NCBI RefSeq assembly: GCF_001645685.2
Contig: NZ_CP017080.1
Coordinates: forward strand, 1,416,001 to 1,480,000
Direction of reading: 5' to 3'
Source: Peribacillus muralis
Lineage (GTDB): Bacteria; Bacillota; Bacilli; Bacillales; DSM-1321
DNA length: 64,000 nucleotides
Below, in pieces: positions 44,333 to 53,581 of the stretch (positions are counted from its first letter, which is position 1; every line of letters starts with the position of its first letter). The position numbers and the translations under genes were made by a program. Under the pieces are notes generated by a model. It saw only the letters and a list, made by a program, of their open reading frames with translations, did not search any database and was not told where the DNA came from.

Positions 44333-45307
44333 ATGATAAGAACTTGCGCAATAACGTCCAATCATGAAGTGAATTTTAATTTAAAGCTAACCGAATTGAA
44401 TGATCCGGATATACAGTGGTATTGGGTGGATTTTTCCAATCCGACAAATAAGGAAATCGAGCTATTATCCAAGCATTTTCACTTTCATCCGCTGGCAATA
44501 GAAGACTGCCTAGATGACTTTAATCAACGTCCCAAGATGGATTTTTATGAAAACTATCAATTTCTTGTGATACATGCTCTGAAGCAAAAGGTATTCACGG
44601 CAGTTGAGTTGGACATGTTCGTCGGGGAAAAATGGATTGTCACTTTTCATAAGGAAGATATGCCAGAACTGGAAAAAGTATGGGGAGAAATACCGGCAAA
44701 TAAAATGCTGAAGCAAGGACCATTTTTCTTGATGCACAGAATAATCGACAGGATCGTCGATGAGTTTTTCCCTCCCGTTTATAAAATGGAAAGCGATTTA
44801 GGGGTCATCGAGGACAATACGGACAATGAAACAATAAATGATTTGATGGATCAGCTATTCGATTTGCGCACGGATATGTCAAGGCTGCGGCGGACGATTT
44901 TACCGATGCGTGATTTATTGTACAGGATGATTTCTTCGGAGCGTTTGAATTATTTAAAAGATCAGCACCTATATTTCAATGACGTATATGATCATCTTTT
45001 GAAATTAACCGAGATGCTTGAATCTTATCGGGATTTCTCCTCCGATATCAGGGATAGTTACTTATCGGTCAACTCCAATAATATGAACTCGACAATGATG
45101 ACCTTGACTGTCATCACGACGATATTCATGCCGCTGACCTTCATAGTTGGTGTATATGGAATGAATTTTGAAAACATGCCCGAATTGGCCTGGCATTATG
45201 GCTATTTCCTAATCCTTGGATTGATGGGCGGAATTGCCTTGATGATGTTTTTATACTTCGTTAAAAAAGGTTGGCTGAACCCAAGGAAAAAATCACGAAA
45301 GAACTAA
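44333..45307 (+). CDS. corA: CorA-family divalent metal channel
   Basis: A 324-residue CorA protein: large cytosolic N-terminal domain, long stalk helix, and two C-terminal membrane helices. The filter signature YGMNF lies between them (about residues 282-286), followed by an acidic-poor loop MPELAW that resembles the MPEL motif. It would import Mg2+ (or Co2+/Ni2+). Basic C-terminus WLNPRKKSRKN is typical. GAGGG precedes ATG 44333. Confidence 0.92.
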   Translation: MIRTCAITSNHEVNFNLKLTELNDPDIQWYWVDFSNPTNKEIELLSKHFHFHPLAIEDCLDDFNQRPKMDFYENYQFLVIHALKQKVFTAVELDMFVGEKWIVTFHKEDMPELEKVWGEIPANKMLKQGPFFLMHRIIDRIVDEFFPPVYKMESDLGVIEDNTDNETINDLMDQLFDLRTDMSRLRRTILPMRDLLYRMISSERLNYLKDQHLYFNDVYDHLLKLTEMLESYRDFSSDIRDSYLSVNSNNMNSTMMTLTVITTIFMPLTFIVGVYGMNFENMPELAWHYGYFLILGLMGGIALMMFLYFVKKGWLNPRKKSRKN

Positions 45308-45349
45308 AATCTCTGCTGATTCGTCATCCGATTGCACAAAGTTTAGCGA

Positions 45350-45440
45350 ATTTGGACCTCGACCGTTTCATTCTACTGCAGACGCTCCAGTTCCAGGCGG
45401 CGGCAGCCGCTACAACTTGACTCCCATTCCTGGTCAGGTG
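45350..45440. repeat. Decayed copy of the long dispersed repeat
   Basis: GACCGTTTCATTCTACTGCAG followed by ACGCTCCAGTTCCAGGCGGC parallels GAGCGTTTCATTTCTCTGCAG / GGCGCTCCCTTTCCGCGGGC of the array at 55928-56750. Similarity fades after about 50 bases. The rest of the 408-bp gap between corA and cheV shows no gene; a short hairpin AAAAGCGGC...GCTGCT lies near 45635. Confidence 0.5.
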
Positions 45441-45715
45441 TCCCGCACCCTAATGCAAGATTCCGAAACCTGCTTTTCTACAGTTTGTGGAGTTCAAGCA
45501 GGGCCCTTTTATCGTTAGACGCCAATGGAAACTCCCCTTCAGAATTCTTTTTTTATCGATACTCTAAACAAAAGCTATTATTAACCGAATTATTAGGTAT
45601 GAGAGCTTGAATTAATGATAGATCCAGAATAGAAAAGCGGCTTTTTGCTGCTGCTCAAAAGGGCTGGTTTTATGAACGATAAAATGAAAAAGCAAGAGAA
45701 GGGCGAGATGAACCA

Positions 45716-46621
45716 ATGGAAGCAAATAAAGGAATATTACTGGAAAGCGGTACGAATGAGCTGGAGATAGTGGAATTCGGCATCGGTAAGAATAAATTCG
45801 GCATTAACGTAATCAAGGTGAAGGAAATCATTAATCCTGTACCTATCACGGTCGTTCCCCATTCCCATGCAAATGTTGAGGGGATCATTGAACTTCGGGG
45901 AGAGGTGCTTCCAGTAGTGAATGTTGCTGATGCGCTAGGTTTCCCGCCTTCTGCAACTCCTGAACAGGACAAGTTCATTGTCGCGGAATTCAATCAGCAA
46001 AAAGTGGTCTTCCATGTACATACCGTGACACAGATACATCGTATTTCCTGGTCGCAAATCGAGAAGCCATCGGATATGTATCAAGGCCTTGAAAGCCAGA
46101 TCATCGGAGTCATAAAGCTAAATAGTGAAATGCTGTTGTTACTGGATTTTGAAAAAATAGTGGTCGAAATCAATCCGGAATCAGGGATCAACATCCAACA
46201 GGTCAAGAAACTGGGTTCCCGACAAAATTCAGACAAGAGAATCCTGATTGCAGAAGATTCTCCATTACTAAGGAAGCTATTGTTTGATACATTGTCAGAA
46301 GCAGGTTTCAAGTACTTGGAGTTTTATGAAAATGGGCTTGATGCAATTGGTTATTTAGAGAGTTTGGTTGAATCGGGAAAAGCAGTGACGGAAGAAGTGC
46401 AAGTGGTGATAACCGATATTGAGATGCCCCAGATGGATGGCCATCACTTGACTAGGAGAATAAAGGAAAACAGTGAACTCTCCGTATTGCCGGTGATCAT
46501 TTTTTCTTCGTTGATTACGGATAGCCTGCGTCATAAAGGGCAAATGGTTGGAGCGGATGCTCAAATCAGCAAACCAGAAATAGCGGAGCTTGTAAAATTA
46601 ATAGACAGATTCGTTTTATAA
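45716..46621 (+). CDS. cheV: Chemotaxis coupling protein CheV
   Basis: The 301-residue protein joins a CheW-like domain (about 12-155) to a response-regulator receiver (about 173-300). The receiver keeps the acidic pocket in ILIAEDSP, the phosphorylation Asp in VVITDIEMPQMDG, and the Lys in QISKPEI. CheV couples receptors to CheA and helps adaptation. B. subtilis CheV has 303 residues and the same neighbour ykyB. Closed by a strong hairpin. Confidence 0.95.
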   Translation: MEANKGILLESGTNELEIVEFGIGKNKFGINVIKVKEIINPVPITVVPHSHANVEGIIELRGEVLPVVNVADALGFPPSATPEQDKFIVAEFNQQKVVFHVHTVTQIHRISWSQIEKPSDMYQGLESQIIGVIKLNSEMLLLLDFEKIVVEINPESGINIQQVKKLGSRQNSDKRILIAEDSPLLRKLLFDTLSEAGFKYLEFYENGLDAIGYLESLVESGKAVTEEVQVVITDIEMPQMDGHHLTRRIKENSELSVLPVIIFSSLITDSLRHKGQMVGADAQISKPEIAELVKLIDRFVL

Positions 46622-46627
46622 GCACGA

Positions 46628-46668
46628 AAACGGGCCGGAGGCATCACCTCACGGCCCGTTCGTTTTAT
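46628..46668 (+). terminator. Terminator of cheV
   Basis: The stem ACGGGCCG-GAGG / CCTC-A-CGGCCCGT is followed by TCGTTTTATC. Confidence 0.88.
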
Positions 46669-46685
46669 CCCGAATTATTCAATCC

Positions 46686-47189
46686 TTAATACTTGGAGCC
46701 TTTTCCTAAAAAGGAGGATGGGAATGGATTGTGAAAAGGCTGCTTGACCGCTCCCCGGCCGTAAGCCTTTTTCTCGGTTGCGAGGTTAGGTTGTTTGTCA
46801 CCTGCTTGTCCAACATAAGATTGCAGGATTAGTTTTGCCTTGGATAAGGACAAAGCGGCTTTAGGGTTTCGTATGGATGCTGCCCGGCTGCCGAGGTGGG
46901 GGAGTTTTTTCAAATCTTCCTTCGTGGGAGGCAAATGAAAAACATACGATCCGCATTCGACAATGACGTCGGATTGCTGCGCTGCAAAGCGGGGGTTATC
47001 GGAAAAATGCAGGCCAATCTTTTTCGCTTTGCCTTCTTGCATAAGTTTACTTAATGCGAGCCGTTTTAAATGATATAGACTTTTTGGCTCCAACGCGGTC
47101 TTCGCATGCTTGTTAACGATAAACACGGCTTGGGCAAGGGAGTTGATCGAAAACTCTTCCCCTTCAGAATGTCCTTTCGTTTCGTTCAT
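46686..47189 (-). CDS. ykyB: YkyB (Kre) family protein
   Basis: A 167-residue basic soluble protein of the YkyB family (INSLAQAVFIVNKHAKTA, HLKRLALSKLM). In B. subtilis the protein, named Kre, lowers comK mRNA stability and so dampens competence. Position directly after cheV is conserved. The C-terminal tail (about 125-167, Gly/Lys/Pro-rich) appears longer than in B. subtilis (154 residues). Confidence 0.85.
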   Translation of the reverse strand: MNETKGHSEGEEFSINSLAQAVFIVNKHAKTALEPKSLYHLKRLALSKLMQEGKAKKIGLHFSDNPRFAAQQSDVIVECGSYVFHLPPTKEDLKKLPHLGSRAASIRNPKAALSLSKAKLILQSYVGQAGDKQPNLATEKKAYGRGAVKQPFHNPFPSSFLGKGSKY

Positions 47190-47430
47190 TATGGAAACTC
47201 CTTTTCTTAATAAGGTTAGAAGGAATGATGCATCTGCCCTTCAATAAATACCTGTATTTATATTGAGATAATAAAGAGGCGGTGCCACTTGGGCTCATGA
47301 CCAAATAAAAATGATGCATGTACAATTTTAGAACTGGACAAATTTTACCAACACTTTACCATCTATGCATTTCATATTATACCACTTCAAAATGGATAAG
47401 GAAGTAAATTTCAAATTGACGTCGATTGGG

Positions 47431-47463
47431 CAAAGAAAAAGAAGACGTTCAATGACGCCTTCT
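47431..47463 (-). terminator. Terminator of the Pro/Tyr-rich protein gene
   Basis: On the minus strand AGAAGGCGT / ACGTCTTCT (one mismatch) runs into TTTTCTTTG. The 47190-47430 stretch otherwise holds nothing that I can support. Confidence 0.65.
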
Positions 47464-47472
47464 GATAAATTC

Positions 47473-47832
47473 TTATTGAGTGTATATGTTGATATTTTCA
47501 GAAACTCCAGCCTGTGCCTGTGCACCGAATTGTTGAAGGGGGTAACCCTGAAAACCTTGATAAGCAGGATAAGGAGGGTAAGCATAAGCTGGCGGGTAAG
47601 GTGGGTAGGGGGGAGGATACGGCGGATAGGCTGGTGGACGGTTATTGAATAACAATGGTCCCACTGCCAATCCCGCTACAAAAGCAACTGGTGCTAATAG
47701 AGGAAAGAAAGGAAAGAATCGCTCGTCATCCCAATATTCAGGTCCAGAATCATTCCCATATCCATTCCTGTATTCATCCTGTAGCATGAAGGATTGAGGG
47801 TAGTAGTGGTAAGGCAAATACTGTGCTTGCAT
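47473..47832 (-). CDS. Pro/Tyr-rich hydrophobic protein, possibly spore-coat
   Basis: A 119-residue protein of strange composition: an aromatic N-terminus (PYHYYPQSF), an acidic patch, a hydrophobic segment FFPLLAPVAFVAGLAVGPLL (about 44-63), then tandem PPYPPYPP units (about 69-92), a Gln/Gly stretch and the end SENINIYTQ. I do not know a function. Proline/tyrosine-rich small proteins of Bacilli are often spore-coat or surface components. AAAGGAGG sits before the ATG, so it is surely translated. Confidence 0.7.
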   Translation of the reverse strand: MQAQYLPYHYYPQSFMLQDEYRNGYGNDSGPEYWDDERFFPFFPLLAPVAFVAGLAVGPLLFNNRPPAYPPYPPPYPPYPPAYAYPPYPAYQGFQGYPLQQFGAQAQAGVSENINIYTQ

Positions 47833-47948
47833 AATTGGCCTCCTTTCCTATAATTCCATACATAGTATGGATTTTTTTTAGAAAAGAGCCTGTTTCCCCT
47901 CAATCTGTTATAATGAATCTACTTATGAAAAAAACAGAGGTGTCTGCA

Positions 47949-48329
47949 ATGGAATTCCTAAAAAGCGTTTTAGCAGTTGGTTTTGGCGGGGCAGCAGGCG
48001 CTTTGTTGCGTTATTGCGTAATTTTGGCGACCGCCCATTCCTTCCTTCCGTTGGGAACCCTCTTAATAAATATAGTAGGCAGCTTTTTACTCGGAACGAT
48101 CAATGGTTATTTCGCCTCGAAAAAAAAGTCGCTCGTTTTTTTAACTTTGGGCAGCGGGTTTTGTGGCGGTTTCACGACCATGTCCACATTTTCACAGGAA
48201 TCGGTTATTTTCCTGCAGACATCGGTGTTGTATGCAGGTGTGTATATGGGGGCCAGCGTTTCTTTAAGCTTGCTTGCCGGTTTTCTCGGACTGGGGCTTT
48301 TCAATGAACGAAGAGGTGAATGGAGATGA
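47949..48329 (+). CDS. crcB1: Fluoride channel subunit CrcB/FluC (1)
   Basis: A 126-residue four-helix protein with GGAAGALLRY, GTLLINIVGSFLLG and GFCGGFTTMSTFS, the three hallmarks of Fluc fluoride channels (the TTxSTF block lines the pore). ATG 47949 has AGAGGTG upstream; the longer frame is unlikely. A -10-like TATAAT lies about 40 bp before. I found no fluoride riboswitch in front. Confidence 0.9.
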   Translation: MEFLKSVLAVGFGGAAGALLRYCVILATAHSFLPLGTLLINIVGSFLLGTINGYFASKKKSLVFLTLGSGFCGGFTTMSTFSQESVIFLQTSVLYAGVYMGASVSLSLLAGFLGLGLFNERRGEWR

Positions 48330-48688
48330 ATCACGTTCTTTCAGTTTTTATCGGAGGTTTCTTTGGGTCAGCCACAAGATATGTTCTGCAGATGATTTTT
48401 AATAGGCTATTACCTTCCGGTTCGATACCCTTTAGTATTTTACTGATTAATCTGGTAGGTTCTTTCGGTTTAGGAATTGCATTCCCTCAGAAAGAAGCTT
48501 GGGATTCCTCCGTTCAAGTTTTCCTGACAATAGGTTTCCTGGGGGCGTTCACGACCTTTTCCACATTCAGTATGGAAACGATCGAACTCATAAGAAAATA
48601 CCGTTATATAGATAGCCTCATCTATATAACGGTATCGATTTTAGGCTGTATCGGCGCCTTCTTAAGTGGATATTTGATATATGTATAA
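48326..48688 (+). CDS. crcB2: Fluoride channel subunit CrcB/FluC (2)
   Basis: A 120-residue paralogue of the preceding gene with GGFFGSATRY, FSILLINLVGSFGLG and GFLGAFTTFSTFS. Adjacent overlapping crcB pairs in Firmicutes form antiparallel heterodimeric channels. ATG 48326 is set by GAGGTG 7 bases upstream and lies inside the end of crcB1. The second half is less conserved than in crcB1. Confidence 0.9.
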   Translation: MNHVLSVFIGGFFGSATRYVLQMIFNRLLPSGSIPFSILLINLVGSFGLGIAFPQKEAWDSSVQVFLTIGFLGAFTTFSTFSMETIELIRKYRYIDSLIYITVSILGCIGAFLSGYLIYV

Positions 48689-48847
48689 CATACATGATGA
48701 TTAACGATGTGACTGGTAAAAAAAAACTAAGTTTTCTCATTTATATATCTAATGCTATAATTCATAAAGAATACATTGGCAACAACAAGTCATTCTGTCG
48801 CACAGGTTTTGTTAATAAGTCTGGCGGCTTTCCCCTGTGTTCTTTTT

Positions 48848-49714
48848 CTATCCCTTTTCGACCTTGAACTCGTAAACCGTAATTTCAGGTCGCGAAAGGA
48901 AACGGTAGGGTAGCCGGGTGGTACCAAGCCCTCTGTTGACATGTAACGTCAATGAATCGAGTTCATATGTGCCTTCCCGATACTTTTCAGCGAACGGAGG
49001 AGTGACAAGCGCCCCGGCGAATGGAATCTGGACTTGACCTCCATGACTGTGGCCGCTTATTTGATATTGGATGTTGTAGGTACGTGATGTATCGGCCAAA
49101 TCAGGGGCGTGCGAGAGCATGATCGTGAAAACTTCACCTGGAATCCCTGCAAGGGCTTTTTCAAAATCCGGTTTCCCCAGCATGGCATCATCGACCCCGG
49201 CTATGAAAATTTCTTCACCCGACAATAAGGAAAGTTTGGCGGAAGTATTTTGCAGCATGGTAAAATGGGATTGTTTCATGATATTGCTGTAAATCGTTGA
49301 GCCGTATCCGCCATGATCATGGTTACCGTAGATGCTGAATTTTCCAAGCGGAGCTTTGAGTTGATTCAACACAGAGGGTATTTCCTTCTGCGCCTTGTAT
49401 TCATTAGGGTGGTCCATTAAATCTCCGGTGAAGAAAATAACATCAGGGTTCAGTTGATTGATCTTATTGACAACTGATTGTAGATCCTTAAGCTGAAATT
49501 GGAAGCCTAAATGCGTATCACTGAATTGAATCATCCTCATGCCATCAAATCCTCTTGGGAGCAGAGGGTGGCTGATGACCTTATACTTGGTTTCTAACCA
49601 TTTTGGCTCCAAATTATGAGCATAATAGTTTCCGCCGATGCCAAAACCGGTTATGGCAGCCAGTGTACCAAAGCTCTTTTTTAAAAAAGTTCTTCTGGAT
49701 ATGGGTTTATTCAA
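48848..49714 (-). CDS. ykuE: Tat-exported metallophosphoesterase YkuE
   Basis: A 288-residue calcineurin-type phosphoesterase with a twin-arginine signal SRRTFLKK at the very N-terminus. Metal ligands are seen in FSDTHLG, FTGDLMD, GNHDHGG, LSHAPD and SGHSHGGQ. YkuE in B. subtilis is a wall-bound, Tat-dependent, metal-requiring phosphoesterase of similar length (286). The TTG at 49714 is chosen since AGATAGG lies 8 bases before it; TTG 49723 overlaps that site. Confidence 0.9.
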   Translation of the reverse strand: MNKPISRRTFLKKSFGTLAAITGFGIGGNYYAHNLEPKWLETKYKVISHPLLPRGFDGMRMIQFSDTHLGFQFQLKDLQSVVNKINQLNPDVIFFTGDLMDHPNEYKAQKEIPSVLNQLKAPLGKFSIYGNHDHGGYGSTIYSNIMKQSHFTMLQNTSAKLSLLSGEEIFIAGVDDAMLGKPDFEKALAGIPGEVFTIMLSHAPDLADTSRTYNIQYQISGHSHGGQVQIPFAGALVTPPFAEKYREGTYELDSLTLHVNRGLGTTRLPYRFLSRPEITVYEFKVEKG

Positions 49715-49859
49715 ATTAATCAACCTATCTGATTTAAAAATGTTACTTCCTCATACTAACAAACAATATACAAAATATGAAGAAAATATCTTCGAAGCGC
49801 ATATGAAAAAATGTAACCCTATACGGTTTGAAATTGAACATCTATACGGAGGTAACAAG

Positions 49860-51716
49860 ATGACCGAACCATTGTTTATAACACTGATTATACTTCTATG
49901 CGCAATTGCGCTTTTTATACAAGGGAAATTTCGCGCGGATTTAATTGCGCTTAGTGCACTTTCCGTACTCGGTCTCCTGGGGATACTTACGTTGGATGAG
50001 CTTATCGCAGGTTTTGCCAATCAAGTGGTGATCATGCTGGCTGGGCTATTTATCGTCGGTGCAGGCCTCTTGAATACAGGTATTGTCGAAAAGGCAGGAA
50101 ATAGGCTATTGGGTCTATGCGGGGGAAGTGAGTGGAAATCCCTGCTTATCGTCATGCTGACGGCAGGGGTATTAAGTGCGTTTTTAAGTGGAGCGGGCAT
50201 TGTATCCATTTTGCTGCCGCTCGTTATGAGCATGGCTTTACAACAAAAAACAAGCCCGACAAGATATTTATTGCCTCTTGCCTATGCAAGCAGTATTGGC
50301 GGGCTATTGACACTTACTGGTACACCGTCCAATATGATCATTGCTGATGTCCTGCAGGAAAACGGATTGGGGACATTGTCATATTTTGACTTTACACCGA
50401 TTGGCTTAATTGCATTTGCAGCCGGCTTATTCTTCATGCTGACACTGGGGCGTCTGCTGCTGCCGGAAAAAACGATTGCGGCCAATAATAGTGTCAAGGG
50501 ATTGTCGGCAGGCGAACTTGCCGGTATGTACAAGGTGTATGACAGATTGCACTATCTGCATATACCCCCGACATCGGATATTGTTGGAGAAAGGCTGTCA
50601 GACTTACAGCTTCCGATTCAATATGAATTGACACTAATTGAAATTCAGCGGAAGCCGAAGGATAAGCAATTGCCGCTTTTGCAAAGGCAGCTTACCATTT
50701 CGGCCAGGGCGGATGAGGTGCTTCACCCTGACGATATCATATTGGTGTTCGGCGAAGAAGAAGCTGTTGAGAGATTGGCGCTAAACTATGAACTGGAATT
50801 CAAACATTTCAATACGGAACAAATAAAAAAACATTTCCTCAGCAGCAGATTTGGTTTGACGGAAATATTGATTGTACCTAATTCCGATTATGAAAATCAA
50901 ACATTGATCGATGTCCATTTCCGTGAGAAATATCAATGTAATGTGCTGGCAATCAATCGGAATGGTGAATATATTCAAGCGGATGTCGGTACGGAACGTC
51001 TGAAACCGGGTGATGCCATCCTGATACATGGTGAATGGGAGAACATTGAGAGGATTTCGACGGATTTGCAGGACGTCATCGTTATCGGGAGTACTTCGGA
51101 GGATGGCGCGCATGTCTACTCCAAAGTCAAAGCTTGGATTTCCTTAGGTATCACGGCATTGATGGTTTTTCTTTTGTCGTTGGAGTCGATACCACCTGTG
51201 CTTGCAATATTGACGGCAGCCTTGCTGATGGTCATTACTGGCTGTGTGCGATCGATGGAAGATGCTTACCAAAAGATTAACTGGGAGCCTATACTTTTGA
51301 TTGCTGCGATGTTCGGTATAGCGGAGGCGTTGAATAATACGGGTGGGGTGAGAATGATTAGTGATTGGCTGGCCGTGTTATTCAGCAATATCGGTCCACA
51401 TGGCATTCTGGCAGTGTTTTACCTCTTGACGTTGATCCTGAGTCAATTCATCCCATATGGGGCGGCTGTCGTAATCATGACACCCATTGCGCTAACATCA
51501 TCCGTCAATCAAGGGATCGACCCGATTCCTGTTTTCATATGCCTAGCTGTTGCCGGGAGTTTGGCATTATCCACACCGAGGGTGGCTACTACCAATGCAC
51601 TGGTCATGACGGCAGGGGATTACAAATATAAGGATTTTATCATGATTGGAATTTCGATACAGATATTCATCGGTGTCATAATGGTTATCACGATTCCATG
51701 GATTTTCCCTTTTTGA
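49860..51716 (+). CDS. SLC13/DASS-type permease with two RCK_C (TrkA-C) domains
   Basis: A 618-residue membrane transporter: N-terminal half with six or so helices, including SGAGIVSILLPLVMSMAL and a TGTPSNMIIADVL motif like the SNT motifs of the SLC13 family. Two TrkA-C/RCK_C domains follow in the middle (about 205-415), then a second membrane half with NNTGGVRMISDWL. Substrates of such fused proteins include sulfate or dicarboxylates; unproven here. ATG 49860 follows GGAGG; the frame is open well upstream over the ykuE promoter region. Confidence 0.83.
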   Translation: MTEPLFITLIILLCAIALFIQGKFRADLIALSALSVLGLLGILTLDELIAGFANQVVIMLAGLFIVGAGLLNTGIVEKAGNRLLGLCGGSEWKSLLIVMLTAGVLSAFLSGAGIVSILLPLVMSMALQQKTSPTRYLLPLAYASSIGGLLTLTGTPSNMIIADVLQENGLGTLSYFDFTPIGLIAFAAGLFFMLTLGRLLLPEKTIAANNSVKGLSAGELAGMYKVYDRLHYLHIPPTSDIVGERLSDLQLPIQYELTLIEIQRKPKDKQLPLLQRQLTISARADEVLHPDDIILVFGEEEAVERLALNYELEFKHFNTEQIKKHFLSSRFGLTEILIVPNSDYENQTLIDVHFREKYQCNVLAINRNGEYIQADVGTERLKPGDAILIHGEWENIERISTDLQDVIVIGSTSEDGAHVYSKVKAWISLGITALMVFLLSLESIPPVLAILTAALLMVITGCVRSMEDAYQKINWEPILLIAAMFGIAEALNNTGGVRMISDWLAVLFSNIGPHGILAVFYLLTLILSQFIPYGAAVVIMTPIALTSSVNQGIDPIPVFICLAVAGSLALSTPRVATTNALVMTAGDYKYKDFIMIGISIQIFIGVIMVITIPWIFPF

Positions 51717-51725
51717 TGGGATATG

Positions 51726-51757
51726 AGGCATTGTCTAGTTATGGACAATGCCTTTAT
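51726..51757 (+). terminator. Terminator of the SLC13-type gene
   Basis: GGCATTGTC / GACAATGCC with a 7-8 base loop is followed by TTTATT. Confidence 0.83.
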
Positions 51758-51835
51758 TATGAATATAGGGAAAAGGCAAAAGCAGAATGAAATTGGGTTG
51801 AAATGGGATTTAACTTATGGAAATGAAATTATTTA

Positions 51836-51864
51836 TTATCAATATTAGAAACTAATGGTATAAT
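51836..51864 (+). promoter_or_regulatory. SigA-type promoter of ykuI
   Basis: TTATCA (51836-51841) and TATAAT (51859-51864), spacer 17 bp, lie 43 bp before the start codon. Confidence 0.6.
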
Positions 51865-51906
51865 TTTTGCATATTGGTGTTTTCGTAATTAGGGGGAAGA
51901 TGCATC

Positions 51907-53112
51907 TTGGATACAGAAAAAATATTAAAAAATTTAGACAGGGTGACACCATTCTTTCAACCGATTTTCAGTGCAGATCAACATCAGGTAATCGGATATG
52001 AAATTTTAGGGCGTTATGAGGAGCAATCGGAATATAAAAGCCTGGGCACATTCTTTCACGATTCTTCAGTGCCTAAAGAGTATAGGGTGGAAGTGGATAA
52101 TTACGTACTTGAGATAGCCTTGGAAAGAATAAAAGATTATGGTGAGGATTTTCTGATTTTCATTAATAGAGACCCGAATTTGCTCATGCTCGATCATGGC
52201 GAAGAATTCATGGAAATCTTGCATCGTCATTTTCAGCCTGAGGAAATGCATAGGGTTGTATTAGAGTTATCAGATACGATCAGCCCGGAAAATTTTGCCC
52301 CTCTACAGCATGTTCTTGCTTATTTTAAAACATACGGAATAAAAATAGCTTTCGATCATTTAGGTAAAGATACGCAATTGGACCAAATTGCACAAATTTC
52401 TCCGAATATTTTAAAAGTTAACTTGGATCAGCTTCGGATTTCAGGTGGGGATGCTTATCAGGTCATCTTGTTTTCCCTTAGCATGCTTGCGCGTAAAATC
52501 GGTGCCAATTTATTATTTGAGAGCATTGAATCTGAATATCAGCTCCGCTTTGCTTGGAAGAACGGGGGACGGTATTATCAAGGGTTCTTTTTAGCCAAGC
52601 CCGAAGGCGAGTTCATCAATAAAGATTTACTTCGTGAAAAATTCCATCAGGAATGTCAGTCGTTCATTTCGCTTGAAACGAAGAAGCTGGAAGCCGTATA
52701 TCAAAAGACCTTGCAATTTAACGAGTATATGCACACCTTCTTAAAGCAGCAAAAGCGAGTTGGGTCTCATGAAGAATTTCTCGGGGTGATGGCAGAAAAG
52801 TTGGATTCCATATGTTTCCGATTATACATTTGTGATGAAGAAGGCTATCAAAAGTCACCTAATATCCTCCAAAAGGACGGGCAGTGGATTGCTCAGCCAA
52901 GTTATCTCAATAAAAATTGGAGCTGGAGACCTTATTTCCTTGAAAACATCGTAAAGATGCGCAATGAGAAAAAGGGGATATTATCTGATTTATATAGTGA
53001 TATCGAAACTGGGGAAACGATCAGGACCTTTTCTTATCCCCTTAATAATAAGGAATACATTTTCTTTGATCTTTCCTATAGTTATTTGTATGAAAATGAT
53101 GCCCTTTTATAG
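51907..53112 (+). CDS. ykuI: EAL-domain c-di-GMP-binding protein YkuI
   Basis: The 401-residue protein has an EAL-fold domain (about 10-245) and a C-terminal PAS-like YkuI_C domain (about 255-400). The EAL signature is EILGRY, the Mg2+-ligand block usually reading DDFG is FDHLG, and KVNLDQ plus FESIES remain. In B. subtilis YkuI binds c-di-GMP but has no measurable phosphodiesterase activity, consistent with this degenerate site. Start TTG 51907, with GGGGG 10 bases upstream. Confidence 0.9.
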   Translation: MDTEKILKNLDRVTPFFQPIFSADQHQVIGYEILGRYEEQSEYKSLGTFFHDSSVPKEYRVEVDNYVLEIALERIKDYGEDFLIFINRDPNLLMLDHGEEFMEILHRHFQPEEMHRVVLELSDTISPENFAPLQHVLAYFKTYGIKIAFDHLGKDTQLDQIAQISPNILKVNLDQLRISGGDAYQVILFSLSMLARKIGANLLFESIESEYQLRFAWKNGGRYYQGFFLAKPEGEFINKDLLREKFHQECQSFISLETKKLEAVYQKTLQFNEYMHTFLKQQKRVGSHEEFLGVMAEKLDSICFRLYICDEEGYQKSPNILQKDGQWIAQPSYLNKNWSWRPYFLENIVKMRNEKKGILSDLYSDIETGETIRTFSYPLNNKEYIFFDLSYSYLYENDALL

Positions 53113-53184
53113 AAACGATTCATGTATATAAAAGCTTGATATGTGTAACCATAAGCAAAATGATGCGCTTGGAGGAGACATATT

Positions 53185-53412
53185 TTGAGCACGTACATCT
53201 GGATTCTACTCATAGTCGTTACAGTCATGGCGTTATATTTGCTTTATTATACATATTCTGTAGCCAGGGCACAGAAAGTGAAAGCAAGATATGATTCGAC
53301 AATCGATGATACAGTTAAAGAGCATCCTTATTTAAAGAATCCAATATTCGTTTCTCTTATTGTTGGAACGGTTTTGGTTGCCGGTTTTATTTTCTACTAT
53401 GCTTTTCGATAG
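53185..53412 (+). CDS. Small two-helix membrane protein
   Basis: A 75-residue protein with membrane helices at about 4-23 and 55-74 and a charged loop (RAQKVKARYDSTIDDTVKEHPYL). Unknown function. The TTG at 53185 has GGAGGAG 8 bases upstream. It follows ykuI by 72 bp and may share its transcript. Confidence 0.7.
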   Translation: MSTYIWILLIVVTVMALYLLYYTYSVARAQKVKARYDSTIDDTVKEHPYLKNPIFVSLIVGTVLVAGFIFYYAFR

Positions 53413-53581
53413 TTATAAGAAGAAGATTTCAATCACTTGAAATCTTCTTCTTTATGTTAAAGGGAAATTGTGGACTCCTTGTCAATTTGTAGTTTCGCTT
53501 TGCCCTGGGCGGGTATTGAAAGAACATAGGCAATAATCAGTCGGAACCAATTGGAAATTTTATAATGAGGAGATGATAGGG

